Positions 7,191-7,470 of a DNA stretch of 7,470 nucleotides are shown in pieces (the stretch's first letter is position 1; each line of letters opens with the position of its first letter). The position numbers and the translations under genes are program-made. Under the pieces are notes generated by a model. That model saw nothing but the letters and a program-made list of their open reading frames with translations. It was not told where the DNA came from and ran no database searches. The DNA is from an uncultured Prosthecobacter sp. (GTDB lineage: Bacteria; Verrucomicrobiota; Verrucomicrobiia; Verrucomicrobiales; Verrucomicrobiaceae): positions 1 to 7,470 of the forward strand of contig CALDGV010000778.1 of assembly GCA_937941745.1 (NCBI GenBank). Reading direction: 5' to 3'.

Positions 7191-7206
7191 TGACGGCCTG
7201 ACGGCC
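7191..7206. repeat. Tandem 8-bp duplication (TGACGGCC x2)
   Basis: TGACGGCC occurs twice head to tail directly after the stop of the 37-residue gene and is followed by ATGAC. GGCC in the two copies can also pair to form a small 4-bp hairpin. It is probably a local duplication with no clear function. Confidence 0.5.
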
Positions 7207-7244
7207 ATGACTTCGTAGTAAGCGTTCAACCAACACTGAAAACG

Positions 7245-7406
7245 ATGACCCGTCTCCTTACCATTACTCTCGCTGCCTCCTCCATGCTTCTCGCCTCCTG
7301 CGCGACGAAGAAGGAGTGCTCCTCCTGCAACGCTTCTGCCAAGCCTGCTCCAGCCAAGTGCTGCGGCAAGGCTGCTGAGTGCTGCAAAAGCGGCCACAAG
7401 CACTAA
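7245..7406 (+). CDS. 53-residue cysteine-rich micro-lipoprotein (possible metal-binding peptide)
   Basis: ATG at 7245 opens a 53-residue frame ending in TAA at 7406. The signal MTRLLTITLAASSMLLAS ends in the lipobox L16-A17-S18-C19. The mature 35-residue peptide has six further cysteines: C25-x2-C28, the pairs C39-C40 and C46-C47, and a terminal HKH. It also has many lysines (9 of 35) and an APA-type linker between the CxxC and the CC pairs. Paired and CxxC cysteines with histidines are common in metal-binding or disulfide-rich peptides, so Zn, Cu or similar binding at the envelope is a reasonable inference, but no known family is recognised. It follows the proline-rich lipoprotein by 56 bp, again with an A/C-rich, Shine-Dalgarno-free leader (AACCAACACTGAAAACG), and is closed by a strong terminator. 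The lipobox and terminator support a real gene. Confidence 0.82.
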   Translation: MTRLLTITLAASSMLLASCATKKECSSCNASAKPAPAKCCGKAAECCKSGHKH

Positions 7407-7427
7407 TCGGAGCTGAAAAGCTCACAT

Positions 7428-7470
7428 CACGCCGCCGGGCAGGGCCAGTCCCTCCCGGCGGTGTTTTTTT
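7428..7470 (+). terminator. Strong Rho-independent terminator after the micro-lipoprotein genes
   Basis: CCGCCGGG (7432-7439) and AGGG (7441-7444), separated by a single bulged C, pair with CCCT (7450-7453) and CCCGGCGG (7454-7461) around a CCAGT loop. The stem extends outward through G-U, C-G and A-U pairs and is followed by seven T residues (7464-7470) that run to the window edge. It lies about 20 bases after the stop of the Cys-rich gene and likely ends the transcript of both small genes. It is the only clear intrinsic terminator in the window. Confidence 0.93.

Noticed and set aside
6405..7403. 332-residue minus-strand frame across the micro-lipoprotein region
   Set aside because: Low-complexity Gly/Ser/Ala composition, antisense to two genes with lipoboxes, and it reads against the terminator at 7428-7470.

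Overview
The window is GC-rich, almost fully coding, and looks like a chromosome fragment of a Verrucomicrobium (Prosthecobacter-like; a Planctomycete is the main alternative). This is inferred from gene content: a planctomycete-type cytochrome c domain fused to an SHD1-like domain, a Gfo/Idh/MocA oxidoreductase with an N-terminal export-like leader, a large kinase-related membrane protein, and gene starts that lack Shine-Dalgarno sequences. No phage, IS, CRISPR, tRNA or rRNA signal was seen.

Layout. (1) Positions 1-968, minus strand: the N-terminal 322 residues of an OafA/YrhL-type acyltransferase that runs off the left edge. (2) 1065-2651, plus: a polytopic GT-C (GT39/ArnT-like) glycosyltransferase, divergent from the acyltransferase across 96 bp. 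Together they suggest envelope glycan or lipid decoration. (3) 4572-2659, minus: a two-gene unit, a secreted monohaem cytochrome/SHD1 protein followed 27 bp later by a Gfo/Idh/MocA oxidoreductase. The oxidoreductase converges on the glycosyltransferase with only 7 bp between stop codons. (4) 4699-6936, plus: a 745-residue protein that I read as two successive, highly degenerate protein-kinase-like domains, then a linker, one membrane segment and a proline-rich tail. (5) 7075-7406, plus: two tiny lipoprotein genes not reported by ordinary length cut-offs, one a 37-residue proline-rich peptide and one a 53-residue cysteine-rich peptide with paired CC motifs. Both sit behind A/C-rich leaders, and a strong intrinsic terminator closes the window.

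The most interesting items are the tandem pseudokinase-like membrane protein and the pair of micro-lipoproteins after it, particularly the Cys-rich one, whose residues suggest metal or redox chemistry. All functions are inferred from sequence patterns read by eye; no database search was possible.
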